Both the position numbers and the translations under genes were made by a program. From Saccharina japonica (taxonomy: Eukaryota; Sar; Phaeophyceae; Laminariales; Laminariaceae), in NCBI GenBank assembly GCA_008828725.1, contig MEHQ01004074.1, forward strand, positions 426,485 to 490,484: a stretch of DNA of 64,000 nt, in the 5' to 3' direction. Shown in pieces: positions 46,593 through 59,100 of the stretch (its first letter is position 1; the number at the start of each line of letters is the position of its first letter). The notes beneath the pieces are model-generated. The model saw only the letters and a list, made by a program, of their open reading frames with translations. It ran no database searches and was not told where the DNA came from.

Positions 46593-46724
46593 ATGAGGAG
46601 ATATTTGATGCTGAGAAGGGCGCTAGCCCTTCGAAGCATCAATAGATGCTCTTCATAATGAGGAGATATTTGATGCTGAGAAGGGCGCAGCCCTTCGAAG
46701 CATCAATAGATGCTCTTCATAATG
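46593..46724. repeat. 65-bp tandem duplication with internal hairpin
   Basis: The unit AATGAGGAGATATTTGATGC... to ATAGATGCTCTTCAT occurs twice, differing by a 3-bp change at the centre. Each contains GATGCTGAGAAGGGC mirrored by GCCCTTCGAAGCATC, a hairpin of about 15 bp. Confidence 0.85.
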
Positions 46725-47619
46725 GTTGGGTATGTGCCCGTGGGGGTGTACCCCCCTGGTCGCGAACGGACACAAACGGACAAAAAACAGTTCTGAAAGC
46801 TGCCGCAGCGTGGCTTTATTTAAAGAATCCTTAATATTGAGGTTTGTCTGTCTGCTCGTCCCTCGCACTTCGTCTGCACTTCGCACTTCGCACTTCGTTC
46901 GCTTTGCTTTTTTTTGGCGCGCGACGCGTACACTGAACCGATTCAGACACGCTCGGGACTGATAGAGGCCCGCTATTTGTGCCGACCGTCCTGTGCTGTT
47001 CGTGTCGAAAGCCGTGCCGAGATCGGAGAGCTAGGCGGTAGTGACTGCCCTAAACTGTTGCCAGTACCAAATTGTGTCACTGGGATTTCTCGGCAGTAGA
47101 GCAAACTAGCAGTAGTATATAGCAACGATGAGGAGACATGTCAAGCAAGGCAAAACATGCGCTGTCAAGGGTGTAGGGTGGCGTGTTCCACACTAAAAAC
47201 TAGTTGTTTGGTGACAGTCACGGCATGTCAAGGCTGTCAAGGGTTGAAACTGAAGACCACATTTCTCGGCAGTAGAGCAACAACGGTGATGATCGGACGA
47301 GAAGAGGAAGACCATCATCGCACACAGCACACACACCACCATCACCAGCAAACACCACAACGACGACCATCACCACCACCGCCACCACCCCTGCCCCACG
47401 AGCCGCAGGAGCACCAGAAGTTGTTGTTGCTCGTAGTGGCTGGTGGTGGTTGGTGGTGGCTTCGTCCCGTGGTTTGGTGGTGGTTCCTGGTACGCACTCG
47501 TTCAGCAGCAGCAGCATTTTGTTTTTTTTGTCCATCCCATTTCTTATCTGCTGCTGCTGCTGAGAGATGCAGAAAACAAAAAGACAATAAAACACGATTT
47601 CTGAAATGATACAGATTTT

Positions 47620-48095
47620 ACGAAATACGAGCAAAAAGACAATACAAATAAAAACGAATTCTGAAATGATTCAGATTTCTTAGTTTGCATTTTTCTCTGT
47701 ACAAGGTTTTTGCGCTGACACGCATCGCTTAACAATAAATGTTGGTGGGTGGTGTTGGTGATTGTAGGACTACCAGCCCAGGGACCAACCGACCTGATAC
47801 CTGATAAAGATTTTACAAAATACGAGCAAAAAGATCATACAACAAAAACGAATTATGAAATGATTCAGATGTATTTGTTTACTGGTACATTTTTCTCTGT
47901 ACTCGTACAAGGTTTTTGCGCTGACACGCATCGCTTAATTAACAGTAAATGTTGGTGGGTGGTGTTGGTGATTGTGGGACTACCAGCCGAGGGACCAACC
48001 GACCAACCCAGTAAATCTCTCACCCACCACGCACACCCATCAATTACCTGCCGGTCAGTAAAAAAAGGTTTATGTGCTGACCCAAATCGCTTAGA
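47620..48095. repeat. About 210-bp tandem duplication
   Basis: The blocks TACGAGCAAAAAGA, ACGAATT(C/A)TGAAATGATTC, GTACAAGGTTTTTGCGCTGA, CACGCATCGCTTAA and GTTGGTGGGTGGTGTTGGTG occur twice, with a third partial at 48060-48090 (GTGCTGACCCAAATCGCTTA). A shorter one at 47570-47625 precedes. Confidence 0.8.
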
Positions 48096-48763
48096 ATAAA
48101 AAACGATCCCATCAATGACAATTAATTGCAGGAACACAGCAAAAAGAGAAGAGCCGCCAACGCAGTAGCTTAATGCAGTTAGGAGTTTGACCACTTGAAG
48201 GCGTCTGTCACGCTCCTCATTCCCACCGTTCTTGTACAACAAAAAAACAAAAAACAAAAACTTGGGGGTCTTTTTTTCTTAATAATTAGCCGTAATTGAA
48301 CATCTTTTAGGCCTCTTGTCCTATTCGCCATAGTCGAAAACAAAAATAGCACCTTTTGCTATTTGCCGTAGGCTCTCATTCTTTTTGAGGCACTTTTTTC
48401 TATTCGCCGTACGACAAAAATTAATTTAAAGGCTTTTTACTTGGTTTTGAGGCGTTTCGCGCACAGATCGCATTTTTTTCGCCTCCAGCGGCACGCAAGT
48501 TGCGCTTAGTGCTGGTAATCAACTTTCAAAAAGGCAAGTTACTTGATTTTTAGGCATGATTTTTTATAGGTATAATCAAGGCACTACGGCCGTGCTTGTT
48601 TGCTTTTTTATTCAAAGGCATGCTTTAAAAATCAACTTTATTTCCGTGATTTTTTCGTGCTTATTTGCTTTTTTGGTACTAGTTTATTTCATACTTATCA
48701 TTGCTGTATAGCTGTATACCTCGGTCATAGCCACCCCGTCAGCATGGTAGGAACAGTGGAGGC

Positions 48764-49117
48764 CGCCCTGCTCGTCGCATCAACGACATGGATGGAGAGA
48801 GGTGGTACACATCGACGAAGCAGCTCAAGGAAACGCCCTTGCAAGTTTGTGCGGCTGTGCGAAGCTTGCCTCGCGCAAACTTGGTCGTTTTGGACAACAC
48901 CCCCCCCTCACTACTGCCGATTGCGGTAGCTGGCGAAGCACTTCCCGACAACAACGGGTTGGCACATGGAACGCGCGCGCCAAGGATCCGAGTGCTGAGC
49001 GTCAAGTGGGACCTGTTGTTAACTGCGGTCTTGATTCGTTACATGCCCGCTCTTGCCTACGTCGAGGAGATGGTGATCAGCGAGAGGTTCGACGACAGGG
49101 TGCAGGCGGTGGCCTGA
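48764..49117 (+). CDS. Protein-like open frame inside the 48-50 kb element
   Basis: The frame around ATG 48788 encodes mixed sequence with Leu-rich segments (VCAAVRSLPRANLVVLDN, KWDLLLTAVLIRYMPALAYV) and ends at a TGA at 49117. It could be a spliced exon; it is uninterrupted and not repeat-derived. No domain recognised. Confidence 0.35.
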   Translation, partial: RPARRINDMDGERWYTSTKQLKETPLQVCAAVRSLPRANLVVLDNTPPSLLPIAVAGEALPDNNGLAHGTRAPRIRVLSVKWDLLLTAVLIRYMPALAYVEEMVISERFDDRVQAVA

Positions 49118-49508
49118 CCGGGCTCAGTCGTATGTCTGGAGTTCGGTGACTACTTCGACCAGGAGATCGACGGAGTTCAATGACCTGCTCACCTTGAATA
49201 ACTCACGTTTGGGGGGCTTTTCAACCAAGGGTTGGGGGGGGCAACGTGGCCGAGTACTGTCAACTTGGTCGTGTTTTCCGACGACTTCGAGCACGCTACT
49301 GACGGAATCACTTCCTCTACAGAGTCTCGGGTGGAGGTGCTGATGCCCTGTATGTTGAACTGATTTCGACGTAGTGCTGCTGCTGATGTTCTTTTTGATT
49401 GTAAAGTCGGTTTTAGAACTGCACCCTGCACCCCCGTTTTTGGGGACAAAGTACTTGGAATATGTGTGGGGTAAAAGGGCAGTCACGTATTTATCCGCGA
49501 TGCCTGTG

Positions 49509-49844
49509 CTAATTTGACTTGCTAGAGATTTTGGGTGGCGAGAATGGCAAGGGAGGTGGCTTTTTCTTCGAGGTGTAATGTTTTGTGACGCCAGGGGCAG
49601 GGGGCTTCGCAGCGGCAGGGTTGGGGATCTCCATCACCTCTTCCTCCTCCACCTCCTTAACGGGGGAATAATCCTCGTCCCGATCGTTGTCAAACATCGG
49701 CGATGGCAAAGATACATCAGAAATATCGCCCTGCTCTTCGCGTGCAGCGTTCGTGACTCCAGATTCGGGTGAGGCGCTCAGCACCGCCGCACTACCTTCC
49801 CCGGCGCCATTCATGACGGAGCAACCCGGACGCCGAAGGCACAA
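49509..49844 (-). CDS. Hypothetical acidic C-terminal exon
   Basis: On the - strand a CAG acceptor (ACACCGCAG) is followed in frame from 49844 by 111 codons and a TAA. The peptide is a typical disordered tail: EEQGDISDVSLPSP, DNDRDEDYSPVKEVEEEE, a Pro/Ala stretch, then a basic end KKKPPPLPFSPPKISSK. Upstream exons would lie above 49.9 kb but were not identified. It sits inside the TIR-bounded segment 48270-50185. Family unknown. Confidence 0.45.
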   Translation of the reverse strand: MCLRRPGCSVMNGAGEGSAAVLSASPESGVTNAAREEQGDISDVSLPSPMFDNDRDEDYSPVKEVEEEEVMEIPNPAAAKPPAPGVTKHYTSKKKPPPLPFSPPKISSKSN

Positions 49845-50928
49845 CTGCGGTGTGGTCCAGCTGCTGTGGTCTGCGTGCTGTGTGCTGCGTGCTTGGCTAC
49901 TGGAGGCTTAGGGTGGGTAGCTATAATCGTGGGCTCTAAACGGCGCTCTAAACCACTCCCGGCATGAAAACGCCTTATATTTCTCTACAAAAAAGCAACA
50001 ATAAGCAACAAACAAGCAACTTATTGAGAAAGTTGCTTTAATCACGAACTTGCCTAAAAAACAACTAATCATGATTAACCAAGCAACTAAAATCCCCAAT
50101 AGGTAACAATCAAGGCAATCCCTTTTTTAAGTTGATTACCAACACTATTAATAGTTGCGTTGCGCACAACAGACGCCGAACCACTAATTAATAATGAATG
50201 CCCTGGTAAGGACGGTTTTGTCGCGCACGGACATGACATTGTCGTTGATGTCACATGCGCCTCATTTAGTGTTTGTACAAAACGCGCTCGTGTCTCGTAT
50301 CACACCTATGATATGATACCTGATACGATACAGCAGTTCGTGAAACTGGCTGTCATCCTGTGGTGGAATATCGTATGATATGTACGACTTGTATATACCC
50401 CAACTGAGTTTCGGTTGTTTTTTGTCCTGCCTATTAATACCACTCCGAGTACTGCTGTTGACTCTGAGAAACGAGCAAAATGCGAGAACCTAAATGCAAG
50501 AAACATCAACACCCCGTGTAATTTTCGGGTATATCGTATATACCAGTATGACGCGTATAATATATATGAGCAGACCAAGCTGAACGCTGAAAACAGAAAG
50601 CAGTGAAGCAGCAGCAGCAGTGCACTTTACGTCATGACTGGTATCAGCTACTCTTATGTACGTTAAATAATTATCAGTACTGGACGAAGCATTATAGTAG
50701 ATCTTCCTAAGGTAGCTATTTAGGCACTCTGATTAGCTAAGGGTATGTTTTACGCGGCTCAATCAACTTGGAGTCTTTCCAAGCCACAGCATCCCGATTC
50801 GCCCTATTAATAGAGTCTTTCCAAGCCCAGCATCCAGAGTCTTACCAAGCACAGCATCCCAGCACGACCACTGCCATAGGGTTCGGGTTACGGTTCGGGT
50901 CAGAGGGTCGGCTTCAGGTGCCGAGCAC

Positions 50929-51860
50929 AAAACCCCCGTAAATAAATAACCCTATCTTAGTTCGTAGCCGAACCTGACCATACTTTGGTCTCGCCGAGCG
51001 GGCGGACCCGCTAAGCCGGGCGTTGCAGGCGAGGCGGGGGCACGCCTCAGCGAAGAAATCGCGCGGAAAGGCGGTCGATGGCGGGAGAGATCCGCAGACA
51101 AAGTATGTGTGTGTTCTTCACGTTAAACCTTCCTTTCTACCCGTCGACATCCAGCACACCCAGTGTCCTTGCCGATTCTTCATCCTAAAGAGGTACCAGT
51201 TCTGTGGTCACAAAACTACTACACATAGATACTACGCTGCACGTGCAGTGCAGTAAGCAGAGCAGACAATGCAATGCCATATACGACAGGCAAGACCTCG
51301 TACCCTGCAATCCAGGCAGATCCAGGCAAAGATGTCGGGAGACATGTCAATGTCAAGCTGTCTGTCAAGGCAAATCCAGCTGTCTAGACGTATGTCCCCA
51401 ATCCCCGGGCAGAAAAAGCCTCCTAATATTTGTGGAAACCCCTATTTTTTATTTATTTTTGCGAGGCTATTTTACACGTTTGTATGATAAAGCTGATTTC
51501 AAATCATCGATATTCTGCAGTTCAATTTCAATATTTTCTGTAGATCGGACTCTGAAATGTAGCAAAATGCAGAAAAAAAACAAAATGCAGGAAAAAATAT
51601 CAATTTATACATTATTGTCAGGCGCTTTTCACAAAGCGGGGATTTTTCGGTATTGTCCCCTGTTTTTAGCTGTCAAGGCTGTCTGTCAAGGTATTTGCCT
51701 TGACGCTGTCTGTCAAGGGGTGAAAGTGCTGTCTCCCGACATCTTTGGATCCAGGTGCATGAAAGAGAAAAAAGGTGAAATAAAAAAAATATAAAAATAT
51801 GGTCAGGTTCGGCTACGAACTAATAAACTATTAATAGGGTTATTTATTTACAGGGGTTTT
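50929..51860. mobile_element. 932-bp TIR element with a second TIR element inside
   Basis: The left end, AAAACCCCCGTAAATAAATA then TTCGTAGCCGAACCTGACCA, is mirrored at 51799-51860 for about 60 bases. Inside, GATCCAGGCAAAGATGTCGG at 51319 is mirrored by CTCCCGACATCTTTGGATCC at 51733-51752, flanked by CTGTCAAGGC repeats, marking a nested element of about 435 bp with an AT-rich centre. No transposase seen. Confidence 0.8.
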
Positions 51861-52325
51861 GCGCATATACTGTCCACAGGCGGCCGAGTCGTACACATCG
51901 CGATACTGCAGCTACCAGGGTATATATTACTTCGTGCTCGTGTCTCGTGGCTAGATATCGGTACCACATGATACCTATCATACCTGGCACCTGGCACACA
52001 GCAGCACACGTGTCAGCACTACACAGCACATGACGCGTACGAATAGTCGGCGTACGCACGCTTTATCCGTATTACGGTTCTTCCGTGATAACTATTCATA
52101 CGAATAGTAGGTACAACGAGAGCAGTCACGCAATCACGGAAACATCTCCTTTCCTCTGCGATCTGCTATGATACGTCTACAGTCTACAATAATATCATCG
52201 CATATCTGCATACTCATACCTGTAGACTTTATCAGGTAGCATAAGCCTGTGACCATGGCAAACACAATACACTCTTGCAAACTCGTAGCAGCGCAGCAGC
52301 AGCTAGCAGAAAGCAGTCCAACAGC

Positions 52326-52560
52326 ATAGAGCCGCAAAATGAACTTGGAAATGACGTGGGACACGTGTGTTTCGAGGTCGCCTTTGAAGAAACTGGTGCC
52401 AAGTTGGCCAACGTCCCGACGAACATCAAAGAAAAATCACGAGAAAGGCTCGCAAAAAAGTTGCTCGGCCAACAAGCGGAGAGTAGCGAGAACGCCCCGC
52501 AAACGGGATGGATGTCGGTCCAGCAGTGGCTGGGAGACTCTTCTCTGCTGTGTCCTGCGG
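52326..52560 (+). CDS. Protein-like open frame upstream of the DnaJ gene
   Basis: One + frame reads HVCFEVAFEETGAKLANVP, then KEKSRERLAKKLLGQQAE and TGWMSVQQWLGD, which looks like real coding sequence with an amphipathic Lys/Arg/Leu helix. No ATG in frame at a sensible place and no clear partner exon were found. A strong + donor, CAG|GTATGT, lies at 52940-52943. The - strand at 52.6-53.0 kb is also open with Gly/Tyr/Gln-rich sequence, so strand and exon limits are not secure. Confidence 0.3.
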
Positions 52561-53148
52561 TGGCTAGCACAGCATCTGGTTTTGATAAGTCCAGGGGGGA
52601 GGGGTACAGCTCGGGGGGGGCGTGTGCCCAAAATCTGCAAAAACAAATCTTCTGTACTCGTACGTAAACGAAAAAGTCGGCGCTTACATTTTTGGGCGGA
52701 GGGGGAGTGGCGTTTGGGCGGGCTGGCGATGCAGGAGCCAGAGCTTGCAGTGCCTTTGGTCGAGCCATAAGGTTGTCCTGGTGGATTGGTGTTGCCTTGT
52801 TGTTGTTCGTCATAGTTTGCTTGGCAACCATAACTTGAAGGAGGTTCGCATGCCCGTAGCCCGTATCCGTGTGGCCCGGCCCAAGCACAGGATCTCGCAA
52901 AAGCCCTTTCTACCCTCCACCCTACCAGTATTAGCATCCCAGGTATGTTGAACTCCTGCGATCCTAAAACAACATTTTTTCGTTCTCGTTGCCTCGAGCC
53001 TCGAGCCAGCAGGCCCACAGATACTTGATCGATCTCCACACTTTCTATCTGTTGAACGGGGCAGATGCTGGGCTCACGGACGCCGAGCGAGCCACCACGG
53101 TTGAACTGCTGGAAACGCACGGACTTCGAGGCCAACCGACGAAATGGG

Positions 53149-56100
53149 ATGCTTGGGTATATCCTGCGGTACGCATACTTTTTCTCCATTGTTTTGGCCA
53201 TACTTTGGTATCCTCCGTGGGTTCAGGTGGCAGCCGTGGCAGCGGACGACAGCAGTATGCCGGGGAGTGCGATGTTTCGTGAGGGTGCAACAGCCTACGA
53301 GGTGTTGGGCCTGTCGAAGCGCTCGAGTCAGCAGGACATCAAGCGAAGGTATCGAAAACTTGCCGTTATGCTGCACCCGGACAAGCTTGGGCCGTTCGAG
53401 AGCGATGAGGCTGAGGCGAAAGCTACCGATCTCTTTATCAAGGTCCGTGTGATATCTTGTGTCTACACGTGACGTCTCATATGTATGTACAGCAGTACCT
53501 GGTATATGTGTTTCAGACGCAGGACGGCGACAAAGTACGCAAGGTAACGGTTGCACTTGGTTGTCCGTTCTGTTAGACATGCGTTGCCGAGAATCCCTGG
53601 CACTCGCAGGTCTCGGACGGTGCATGCACGTGACTCGTACCGTAGGTACGTTGCTAGGCGGCTGGTTATACTACGAGCACAGCAGTAGTACAGGACACCT
53701 ATTAAAAATAAGAAACAGGAAATCTGGTCCAGCCTGGATTTCTCATTTGACAGAGGGTGATTTCTACACCAATTTCAAGATAACGACTACCGAATTTCCT
53801 GTTTCCCTCTAAATCTCAGCTTGTTGGCCTATTTCTTATTAGGGCCGTTTTTAACGACACGAGCAAATAGCAAAAAACTTGCTATTTTGGCAACAACAAA
53901 TTGGCAAGTATTGGAAAATACTTTCTATCGACAAACACGATGAAATGGCAAGAAAGTTGCTATTTGGGCCACGTAACGCCTTCAGTTTTTTTATCAAACC
54001 CCGTACAGCAAGGATCGGACAGCTAGACGACACCCTCGTCGAGGCATGGGTTGCCTGGAGACGGATCCAAGCATATCTCGTAGATCCCAGAGGTGGACAG
54101 CCCTCCAGGGCGATCATAGTCACGTTGTTCGTTGTCTTGGGAAAGCTGGAGCGACTGTTTGCTTGGGATTGACTTGAGCATCAGCCCCAGACGGCACCAG
54201 TGCCACGCCTACACGCGGTTCGTCACCCGCGCCAGCAACCCCTTCAGCAGTGCCGTCAGCCACCATCATCTGCTGTCAGCACCACCATCTAACCCTCGGC
54301 ACCTTCCTGTGTTGCTGCAACTCGTGCGTCTAGCGCAACGGCGTGTGGTTTGCATGGTCTTGGGTAGGCGTGATTGGTCGCAAATGGCAAGTGAAATAGC
54401 AAATTTGACTTTCCAAAAACTTGCCAACGAACAGCTACGGAAATATCCGGAAAAAAACTTGGCAAGTTTTTTGCTATTTTGGCAAGTAAAACTTGCCAAA
54501 AAATGGAAATTTGGCAATTTATTTGCTAAATACGCGTCGTTAAAAACGGCCCTTAGGTGCCCTGTACTTGTATACTGTCAAAGTTATCCCAGTCTAATTC
54601 CGAGTGGTTTGGGCCCAACAAAGGGGCGCAAAACAGAGGAAACTTCGATCGCGCGTCCCATGCCGTGATTTCTCCTGCCTGACATATATATGCACCACAT
54701 GAGTTGGTACATATAGACTCGGCGGATCCTTGGGTTGAGTTCTCGGCGCACAGGTGACAACGGGGACTTTTACGTGGTCGATCGTGAAGCTCGTACACAC
54801 TACTACTGCAAGTAAAACATTTATCTCAGGTGAAGCAACTACAATAGGAATACGACGTACTGCTGTACGATACCTGGGTACTGGTACACTACTACCGGCC
54901 CGCTCATAAGAAAGAGCCCAACAAGAAACTCAGCCGTAACACTTGCTGGGAAATAAGAAGTTCGGGAGCGGCTACGATATACTGAAGCTATTACTGCTGT
55001 ACTGTGGGGACACATCCTTGCTTTAACAAAAAAATCCAGGCCGGGACACTATCCCGGTTTCTTATTCTTGTTGGAAAGACGGTACTGCTGCTTTAATCCC
55101 GTGATCAATCACAATATGGGAGAAAGTCGCTCTTCTCTCTTCTCCCGTGTACCATGCGTTCCGTTTTCTTCGCAGACAATCACATGCAATACTGGTAGCC
55201 TATGTACTTTGTATATGGTTACAGACAGGCGTGGGTTTTATTCAGGGGGGGGAGGCGTTGAGTGCTGAAATAGGTGCTCGGGCTCTACTGTAAAGTCGCT
55301 CATGGTTCTCCTATAGAAAAGTTATTTAGTTTCGGGTCTCGCGGCGCGTGAACCTCGATACCTGGCACCGTACGTACGTTGCACGAACGCGGAGAAAGGC
55401 TTTTTGATAGCCTCCGGACGCGCGCCGGGGGTGCTGTGGCATCTGGAGACACCCTGTCACACCCTGGGGTCTGCCGACGACGCCATTTGTTACAGCATTA
55501 ATGAGGCGTTAGTCCGTCGGGCTACTCGTAACCGGTTAACCAATTACCTACCCAATCTAAGCCTTTTATAACATGGTGTTGTAGTCGTGCATGTTCCTAC
55601 TCTGAACCATCGAAGTGCTCACTTTCAGAAGCTTGTCACTCGGTTGCCGGCAACGCTCCCATCGTTCCGCGTGCGTGATAAGTAGATAAATCAGGCCCAC
55701 GAGATTCTCGGGGACCCTATCCGGCGGCAAAAGTACGACATGGGCGACATGAGACAGGTACGAGTGTATACCGCAGTACGCGGCAACATTTGGATAAATT
55801 GAGAGTTACCTCACACGTCGGACAGATAGATCATCTACAGATCATACAGATCATCTACAGATACTGTAGATCATCTATACGAGTAGATCATTTATATCCT
55901 AACCGTCTGTTGTGAGATGCTGTGCAGATCCAACCGAGGAAACGTGTCCTGTAGACCATGCAGGTTATATACGGCTCCCACCCGGCAACATGAGCTAGAT
56001 CATACAGATCATACACATCCTACAGATCAGGAATATATATGTCTGCCGTGAAATATCTTGAAAGTGAAATAAGAAACGGTCATCTATCCAAGGTGTGGAC

Positions 56101-59100
56101 GCATTGGAATTTGGTTCTGACTTTGTATGAGAACATGAGTATACTGAAATTAGTGTGGGACACACCTTGCCTCACATAATAATAAGAACTTGAGCCTCGC
56201 CCAAGATGAGCGTTTCTTAAGCGGTGTCGCATACTGCACCAAGAACTTTTAGTTTGCGTTCGGTGTGCTAGAATCGTCTTGGGCGACTTATCATGGTGTA
56301 ACTCGGGGGAAGTGACACTGCGTGCGGGAGATCAGAGCGTTTCGCAGGCGAGCGGTTTCGGCGCTCCTTAAAGCTGCTTTTGGCATGGACTCGAGTGAAG
56401 ACGGGAACGAGAAGAGGACCGCACCGCGCGTTTAGGGGCTTGTAGTTTCTCGGGCGTAAATAAACTATCACAAGTTCGACGCGAGTCGACCAGGGAACGA
56501 AGTGCTGCCCCTTCTCGCGATAAAAATTCAAGGCACGTATTGTAGTGGAGAGCGGGGCAAAGAGCCTACTATGTGACCCCGGATCTGAGTTACGACTGGG
56601 AGGGAAAGAGAAAAGAAAGGCGGAGGTAATAAATGGGATGGGGGGAAAAAAAGTACGTCAGAGCATGGACGTATTACAGAGGCATGTGTTCCCCCGGACG
56701 TCAACGAATTATGACAAGTATGCGTGTCAGAGCATGTAGTATCGCCCAACCCATCCCTGCCTAATCGCGCGTAAAAATTGTCAAAATGTTTGCATTCTTC
56801 CCGACGCGCGTCAACTCCTGCGGCACTTACATCGACAAAAAAAAATGGGCTGATCAGGACGCTGGCGGGGCAGGGGTCAAAGACGAACAGGACTCACGCT
56901 ACGAAGATGCTCCGTTCGGGATTTTCGTCCGGTTCGGTGGCGGGAGGGGAGGGATGTGGTTCCAGTATAAAGGCCATGTGAGAGCGTAAAACAAAAAAAA
57001 GGAAGCACCGCGTTCACTGCTGCCCTTGCTTTGCTTGAGCGTTCTCGTAGCGTGCGTCTCGCGCGTGTTCCTCCTGCAAAGCAGTGCCTGCTAGAACTAC
57101 AGACACCGCCTCGAGTTGGAGGTCGTGTTCTCTACCTGCGGCAAATGCCACCTCGCGTAGAAGATCTAGTTCTCTACCTGCAGGGCAGCACTCGCACGTT
57201 AACCTAAGTGGTGCCAATATCAGGCCGTAGACGTGGTCTCTCGACGTGTGCTTCAACAAGGGTCGGAGCACTTTTGTTTTCGACCATAATATGTATGATT
57301 GACCGGGGATCCTTAACTGCGGAGCTACCCAATATCGTTCGAATCGCATTTTTTTTGTCTTTACAGTAGTATTTGCTCCTTTTTTTTATCAAAGCCAGTT
57401 TTTGGGTGAAGTATAGCGCTCACAAATTGAGGAAGGAGCCTTATCTGCACCCCTACCAAAGTTTGCGTCTCTCGAGTCTACGTGTGATACATGAACGGTA
57501 CACCGGGCCCCGCTCTTGATGACGACACTGGCAGGGAAAAAGACGCGCCTCCGATATCGAGGTCGCCGTGGAGCTGACGTATGAGGAGGCTTTCTTCGGC
57601 AAAACGGTGAACGTAACCGTCGCCCGCCAGCGGTTGTGTCACACCTGTGGAGCCACCGGCAGCGCTAAGCCCGAGGAGATGCCAACGGTGAGCCGCCGCG
57701 GCCCTCGTTGTGCAAGCTCCTCCAATTACGCATTCGTACACTTATCCGGCAGCGTACTGATAGCATCGAATCACCAAAGCTTCGTATATATCACTCTGAA
57801 CCGAAATGTAAGTACCGTTTGTATATTGAAATTTCTTCGAAATGGTCCTTATATTTCGGTTCAGAGAGGTAGGAACAAAACATTACAAATTTGGGTGGAG
57901 GTACCGGATATTATCTGTTTTCACTCTGAAAGCAGCGTGACATCAGCCGTCGGTGGCCCGTTTTTCAGTAAAACAACGTCCAAGGATGAGTTGGCGAAAA
58001 TGTATATTTTCACGTGTTTCGCCTGTTCTCTTGCGGCGTTCAAGACGACCCGCCGCGTGGGAGGGAGGAGAGAGCCAGAACCGCCCCTTCAGTGGTTGCC
58101 ATGCGGCGTGCCTGGGTACCGAGGCATTGCATCATCACTTAACGTTCCAGCCCCTCAAGAGGGTGCCTCCCTCGGCCTCATATAGCTCGTTTGTAAAACA
58201 GACACCCACCTGATAGTACTATCCCCGACACCCTTGCCCCCCCCGCTCTTTCATACGCTTGCGTATATGTGTTGTCGTCGAGCAGTGCAGCTTATGCGAG
58301 GGGAAAGGCTATGCGTACCATCTCTTCAGCGTGCGCGAGGCCATGGGCGGTCAATCGCCAGGGCATCACCATCATCATCACCCTCAGGATCGCTGCATGG
58401 GACGAGGGGACGGCGGCTGGGACCGGGGTGGATTGAAGGAGGAGAGGGGGGGAGACGGGGGAAAGGAGGAGGAGGAGGTGCCCATACCAGAATATGCACA
58501 TGCTGTGAACAGTACATGCAAGGTAACAAATTTTCCTCGTAGATAGCCAGGCGCCACTGCTACTATTGTTGTTGCTGCTGCTGTGACTTACGTGTGGTAG
58601 GTCCGAAAGCTGCCTAAACGAGGGATTGCGGTTTTTTCTGCACATACTTAATAAAACGTGGTGCCTACCGCCGAGCTTGGCTCGCTGATGCAGCACCACA
58701 TTATGCAGTAACTCTAACACTTACCCTAACCCTAGCCCTGACCCTAGCCTGCAGGTAGCACTTCCGCCCAGTCTTGTGCCTGTTAAGGTTTTGCAGCACC
58801 GTATTTCCGGCATTCAGCAACTCTAACCGAACCCGGAACCGAACGCGAACCCGAACCCGAATACAAATCTGATCCCGAACCCGAATCCGAACCCCAGAAG
58901 GAGATTGATGCCTGCAGGCACCCCTTCCTTGCAGTCCACCTAGCTACGAACGGGTCAGGTTATAACACCCCAGCAGGGCCAGCCTTCATTGCATCGCGGC
59001 AGGACGAGTCGAGGAAGGATTGCGTTTTGAACCTCGAAACCATAATCGCTTCTCTGGCGCACGATAACCGCTCCAGCAGCAGTATGATTGCCTTGCGTCC

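Larger units (their letters stand above)
48270..50185. mobile_element. Large TIR-bounded element carrying coding-like sequence
   Basis: GGTAATCAACTTTCAAAAAGGCAAGTTAC-type sequence near 48513 is mirrored near 50105-50140 (AAGTTGATTACCAAC), with further inverted matches (TTAGGCATGATT against AATCATGATTA). Outside these, the left flank matches 11107-11340, and the right flank CAACAGACGCCGAAC matches 11404. The same family thus has a short form at 11 kb and a long form here. Between the ends lie frames with protein-like composition (48764-49117 on + and 49509-49844 on -), which may be captured host exons or the element's own gene. No transposase motif was recognised. Confidence 0.5.

Noticed and set aside
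52232..53201. Two long - strand frames (Gly/Tyr/Gln-rich and Pro/Ala-rich)
   Set aside because: They overlap each other and a + strand candidate, and one runs across the DnaJ start region; no frame could be preferred with confidence.
52989..53282. 98-codon + frame overlapping the DnaJ start
   Set aside because: It is out of frame with the signal peptide and J domain, which are decisive; treated as a chance frame over the 5' untranslated region.
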